Shown here piece by piece: positions 58,983-64,000 of a stretch of DNA of 64,000 nt. Made by a program: the position numbers and the translations under genes. This DNA comes from Oxyura jamaicensis (taxonomy: Eukaryota > Chordata > Aves > Anseriformes > Anatidae), in assembly GCF_011077185.1 (NCBI RefSeq), contig NC_048895.1, positions 57,008,032 through 57,072,031 on the forward strand, given 5' to 3'. Position 1 is the first letter of the stretch, and each line of letters begins with the position of its first letter. Below the pieces are notes generated by a model. The model did no database searches. It was not told the origin of the DNA and saw nothing but the letters and a program-made list of their open reading frames with translations.

Positions 58983-60942
58983 GAAGAACTCCTAAATATT
59001 AAACATAAGCACTAGGCAAGGTATACAAAGCAGAATGAAGCCTGAATTTCTGTCATCACTTGCTCTCTAAGTAATTATTTTATGCAAGAACTTCCTTAAA
59101 ATGTGATCATTAATAACATGTTATTTGAATGCCTGGAATGAGTCTCAGTTTTCCATTATAATCAGTGTTTGTGATTATCACTGGAATAGGAGGATTTGAG
59201 TGTTAACACCCTGTTTATCCACGACCAGGTAACACTTAGGATTCAACCCTTGGCAAGCTGACCTGCTCTGAGTTAATGTAAAGTGATTAATGCAAACAGT
59301 TCCACTCTCACACAGACAACAGTGATTCACTGGCAAACTGTCTCTGGAGACTAGCACTTGTTCAAAATTTTTCTGACCAAATTCTTTGGTTTCAGTATAC
59401 CTGTTTTCACTGTTCATGAGGTAAGAAAAAAAAAAAAAAAAAAAAAAAAAGGGTTTGGGCAACAATTGCCCTTTCTGCAAGTGGTTGAGAGGTCTGGAGT
59501 ATGGAACTGGTTTGTGTGTAGGATGCTGTGATCCTGAGGCCCAAAAATTAGCATTCACATCCTAAGAAACTCTATAGACTATGGTGTCCTCAGCATTACA
59601 TCCTTTTGCAGTGTTTTAGAATAAAATAAAATTAATTGGCTTTTAGGGGTTTTAACTTAACATATCAGGAATACAAGAAATTCACACCATCTTACGTTGG
59701 CAGAACACAAAACGGTAGGAAAAAAAAAAAAAAAAAAACATCGGAAGAGCAGGAAGATGCCTCACAGATTCAGTACAACTTTGGAACACAGTAACTGGCT
59801 CAGTTCTACTTCATGTGCAATATATTGATTACTCTATCATTTTAAAAAATAAATATTGCAACATTCTTATGTATTATTTGACATACTTTTGATGTTATTT
59901 TTACTATATCGTTGCCTAGGGTACGTGTCACAAATTGTGAGGCCTTTTTTTTATTATTATTTTTCCTCAATAACTCTCCTTTCTGGAATTGTGTGATTAT
60001 TTGATGGTTTGGTGTTGTTATTTAATCAGTTTTTAAGCCCTCATGGCAACATAGAAAAGTATGAAAACAATTCATTCAAAAACACAGCAGCATCCATCAG
60101 GATGACAAAAAGAGGTCAAACTATGTCATTCTTGAAACCTCAATATTTTTGCGGCCATTGCTTAAGTTTTTGAGTCTAACTCATGATTTTGAATTCTTTG
60201 GTTTGAAAATACAACTTTAAAACACTTCAAATAGGGAGAATTCAAATAGGGAGATTTTTTTTTATGATTAGAAAATCTAAGGTAACTCTCAAAACAATGT
60301 AGCATAAAAATCTCCAGGCAGATACATGATTACGTGCAAAGCTTTAATTCTGTGGCTACATCAGGTGTTCACTAGGACATCAATTTCTGCTCTTTCCCAC
60401 AATGACAAAACTACTAGCTCCTTTCTGAAATATAGGTCATTTGGAGAGACAAGTTGTACAGATAGTAGGTATATAGACATACACTTACCTACACATACAT
60501 TCAGGGAGAAAAATAAAGGAAGAAGATCATAATATATATATTCTTGTTTAGAAAATAAATTGTGTTTGCATTTGTATGTAGGGCTCTTGATTCCCATGAG
60601 GTAGTTGTTAGAAGTTTCCTTCTTGCATTTAGTCATGTTTGGAATTGTTTTCAGGATGTTTAGACTCTCTTCTTCAAGTTGTCACCAGCTCATTACCACA
60701 GAATTATATTTTACAAACAAGAGCTGGCTAGAGCCAACTTGGCTTGGCTACTGCTGCCTGAGGGAATTTGAAAAAATTATAATTTTCCTGCCTTTGGAAA
60801 TTGACAGGCATGGACCAAACCACAGGGAATCTCACCTCTTTACTCCTTTTCTGAGCTAAAGCAAGCAGTTTTGTTTTCTTGGTGGAGCTCTCCTGTTATT
60901 GGAAATGAGAACATGTACAGAACATTTTTAACACACATAAAT

Positions 60943-60996
<54 letters not shown>

Positions 60997-60999
60997 AAA
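60943..60999. repeat. (CA)n followed by poly-A
   Basis: About 16 CA units (60943-60974) run directly into 25 A residues (60975-60999). This could be the tail of a retroposed copy, but no body was recognised upstream. Confidence 0.95.
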
Positions 61000-63886
61000 G
61001 TACACCTGAGCAGACATTACTTTTCATCTTAATGGCTCTTAAAACACAGTGATGCACAATAGCGCAATAAGGTTCCCACTGCATTGCCCTTAAAAGTACT
61101 AAGGATGAGTGGCAAAAAAGCTTCTTCCAATGCGGAAGTGAATCACACCGTTGCAACCAGTGCTCAGAGTAGAAGACCACAAAAGGTTCAAAGCAGCCCA
61201 ACTTCTCATCTTTTCTAAAAGAGGCAAAGCTAATGATGGCATCCAGAGCCTTTTCCCTTTAGGGTTCGTGGAATATATTTATGATTGACCCATCTGCACC
61301 TTGCTTGACAGCAGTTTACCTACCGCTACCATCACCACACATTTCTCTGTACTGTAATAATGCTTAAGTTACTGACTGAAATACATATATATATATCTTC
61401 TGCCTTCAATCCTTCAGCAAATGCCTTTCTCCAGCTTCATTCTCATAAACAACCCTGCAAACTGTAGCCTCCCCTTTCCTGACATTCTCTCTTTTGCAAA
61501 GGATTTGCAAAGTTCTCCTCAGAGAAGAAAGTGCTACCTTTATAGAAAATACAAGGCAAATTTTAAGGGATGGTCTCCCCACATGATTGCCTAGAGGTCA
61601 AAGTGATGTACATTTTCTTATAATTACAGTTAGATAGTAACCACTGGTTAGTGATAAATTAAGTAAGCACTTCTTAACTTGACTTGGCATGATAATAGGA
61701 TATTAATCACCAAATAGCCATAATTTACCTTCAGTTAAAGCATAAATTGCAATCACAAATAGATCAAGCTGAATATAAGCTTTTTCCAAAAGCAATCTAC
61801 AGGACAGATTCTCAAGCAGTGAGGGCTTCCAAAGTTTAATTAAATTCAGAGCTACATCAATTAACGCTAACTGAGATTTGAGTCCAAAGGATGATCTGTG
61901 GGGTAAATTGAACACAATTTACCTTAATATCTGTAAGGACATACACATTTGTTGTCCTGATGGAATAGCAAAGCAGTCCTGAGCACACAGGAACATATTC
62001 TTATGCTTTTCCAAGGTGGAAAGGTACAAGCATCTTCACTGAAACTTGCAGAACAATTACCTTGAAAACATGCTCTGTGTAAACAGTTACCTGAACTTGT
62101 TGGAAGCATCAAGTAAATTGAAAGCCATTGGTTCTCATTGCTAAGGCCTTCTGCAACAGAAAGTCTAATTATTTAAAAGGTAAACCTTTGCTCAGAGTAC
62201 ATGAGCAAAAACAATGCAGCCAGCAACTTCAAGACTTCAGGTCTTCAGATGGAGGAACTACATTGCTTGACTGCCAGCCCAAGCTTGTGAAAATTAGAAA
62301 AGAACAAATGTGCCCTTGAATCTTCTTCAAAACAGAATGAACAGTTCCATTTTTGGTGGAAATTACTTGAAAAAGAAGAGCAATAACTAAAAGATGATAA
62401 ATGTTTTAGAAGCTTTCTAGGGAGGTGTATTTGTTATCTCCTAGTTCATACTTATTCTTTTGGGAATAAGTTCAGAAAGCATAGCATCTGTGAAAGCAAG
62501 AAATCCTACTTTTCAATTTTTGCTGTCATTTTCTCATAAGGTTCTGGTCAGAAAATGAGATTAACATTTTACAAAAATGCTTGCAACATTTTTGTCACTG
62601 TCTCAAAATGGGTAAAAATGTGTCAGAAAGTTTGTCAAACATCAAGAATATGCCTCTATGCTGTCAAGAGCATCCCCCTTCTTGATGAGCCAAGACATGT
62701 ACTACTCCCACATTCACACTTCTGCCTAAAGCTCTGTAAAATTTTCCTGCAGGGACTCCTAAACCTTGAAATGAGAGACTTTCCCTCTGTTTACATTGGG
62801 TAGAGTACAGCCTTTTGCCACATTAAAAAAAAAAAAAAAAAAAGCTATTTCTCTTGGAAACAGGCTGACCATCTGAGCACTGCATCTGAATACTTTTAGA
62901 TGTTTAGCAGCTCAAGTGTCCTATTGTGGATCATTCCCTTGCAGAACAAATGTTGCTGTCCGAGACTGTTCCAAACATTTGTTTGGCACACGAGGTTTCC
63001 CTGTCCTTTTGAAGCAGTATTAAAAGCACTGTCAGCTCATAAATGGATTTTTTTAAAACTTTTCTTTTGGCAGAGATGAAACTATCACTGAAGGAAATAT
63101 CTTGTAAACATTGAAACTACCACAACAGCATTCCAAGCGTACATGCTGGAAAACAAAAACAAAATAAAAGCAGCCTTTTGCAATGAAATGTGTCTTTCCT
63201 GAATCAGCAGAGACTCCCATGACCTTGCAGCCATTATTTGGAATAGCCAGTGAGAGCTGCATGAATCAAGTAACAAAATAAAGGCACCATAGTGCAAAGG
63301 ACAAATCTTCCAGGGTTAAAGGACAGCTACTGCCCCAAAAACATGAAGTACTGAAATCTTACCCTTGGATTGACTTGTGCACTAATGTCACCATGCTTAC
63401 GTCTAAAGCCAGATTTCCCAGATAAGTCAGTTTTCTTTATAGAAATTCAGGAAAGATTTAAGTTTTAAAGAACTCTATATACCAGATTTTCATATCTTAT
63501 TCCAGAAGGCTAGCATTGATATTTAAATGAGATGTGGGCACCACAGAAAGTTTAAAGGACTCCTGATGAGAATGAGATGATAATTCTATGCTTAAAATAG
63601 ATGTAAATAAAAGAAGAAAGGAATAGGTATGTTTATCAAGCTTAATCTCTGTTATGGAAAATATTTTGTTAAGATCTGTGCTTTTTTTTAATTCCAGAAA
63701 ACTCCAAATCATTTATTAGATCTACCCAAAACCAGTCATTTGACTGCAAAAACATAAAACATAAACAAAACATACTTTATGTTCTTTTGATTCACTGTAT
63801 AGGATTGGTTTACACTTCCGGGTTCATAAGAAAATCTAAATTTAAAAAAAAAAATCTGTTAATGAGAAGGCAGGTAGGTGATCATT

Positions 63887-63917
63887 AAAAAAATAAATAA
63901 ATAAATAAATAAATAAA
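63887..63917. repeat. (AAAT)n microsatellite
   Basis: About seven AAAT units near the window end, the third array of this tetramer in the window. Confidence 0.95.
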
Positions 63918-64000
63918 GACAAAACTTGAGGAGATTAGGTAGGTAAGTAGGTACATGCATACGTACACAGAAGTACCAGGACTTGGAATGAAATTCCTTG

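Larger units (their letters stand above)
58983..64000. other. AT-rich intergenic DNA to the window end, no gene seen
   Basis: Contains poly-A at 59427-59450, 59719-59738 and 62825-62843, a CA/A tract at 60943-60999, AT at 61385-61398, and AAAT units at 63887-63917. A small duplication 'ttcaaatagggaga' occurs twice at 60226-60254. The 126-codon minus-strand frame at 59178-59558 runs through poly-T and is not convincing. No CR1 or LTR recognised. Confidence 0.55.

Noticed and set aside
59178..59558. 126-codon minus-strand frame
   Set aside because: It includes a long phenylalanine run from a poly-A tract, and the remainder has no recognisable motif.
60949..60999. Retroposon tail (CA repeat plus poly-A)
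   Set aside because: No SINE, LINE or processed-gene body could be recognised on either side, so only a simple repeat is reported.

Overview
The window looks like a stretch of avian nuclear genome. The diagnostic evidence is repeats: several CR1 LINE fragments with the typical bird 3' terminus (degenerate ATTCTATG-type octamers) and C-terminal reverse-transcriptase coding remnants, plus endogenous-retrovirus LTRs that I recognise as bird families. The base composition is AT-rich with long homopolymers and simple repeats, as in a gene-poor macrochromosome region. The LTR types suggest a neoavian bird rather than a galliform, but I cannot name the species. There are no operons, rRNA, tRNA or CRISPR arrays, and I recognise no intact cellular protein-coding gene. 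I read the window as intergenic or deep-intronic DNA.

Layout. 1-10.8 kb: unique AT-rich DNA with one ERV LTR (1121-1846, +) and simple repeats. 10.8-12.9 kb: a 5'-truncated CR1 (-), a long poly-A, and a second, fuller LTR of the first LTR's family in opposite orientation (11952-12877, -). 12.9-32.3 kb: mostly unique sequence with three ancient repeats: an old CR1/L3-like 3' end near 23.3 kb (+), a MIR-like CORE-SINE near 25.8 kb (-), and about 1.4 kb of very old CR1/L3-like LINE at 29.7-31.1 kb (-). An AT-rich repeat block with a perfect palindrome sits at 28.6-28.8 kb. 32.3-36.0 kb: a CR1 (-) whose 3' 191 bases are identical to the copy at 10.8 kb, then a nested pair in which a younger CR1 with a 200-codon reading frame split an older CR1, then a 100-N gap flanked by G-rich repeats. 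36-43.9 kb: one small CR1 3' end, a 31-bp duplication next to a perfect hairpin, and a purely GC 41-base island. 43.9-47.6 kb: a different ERV LTR (-), an unidentified coding-like but broken tract on the minus strand (44640-46606), and an internally deleted CR1 (+). 47.6-64 kb: a 300-bp A-rich tandem repeat, a polypurine/G-quadruplex block at 56.2 kb, a second 100-N gap, many poly-A runs and otherwise unremarkable DNA.

How the parts relate. Nothing here forms a pathway. The structure is a record of successive retroposition: very old L3/MIR-type copies, then older CR1, then younger CR1 inserted into older CR1, plus solo LTRs left by recombination. I did not find a previously undescribed biological system. 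The items most worth checking are the broken coding-like tract at 44.6-46.6 kb, the mosaic identity between two CR1 copies, and several GC or poly-G features that may be assembly artefacts. All family assignments come from recognising sequence by eye; no database search was possible.
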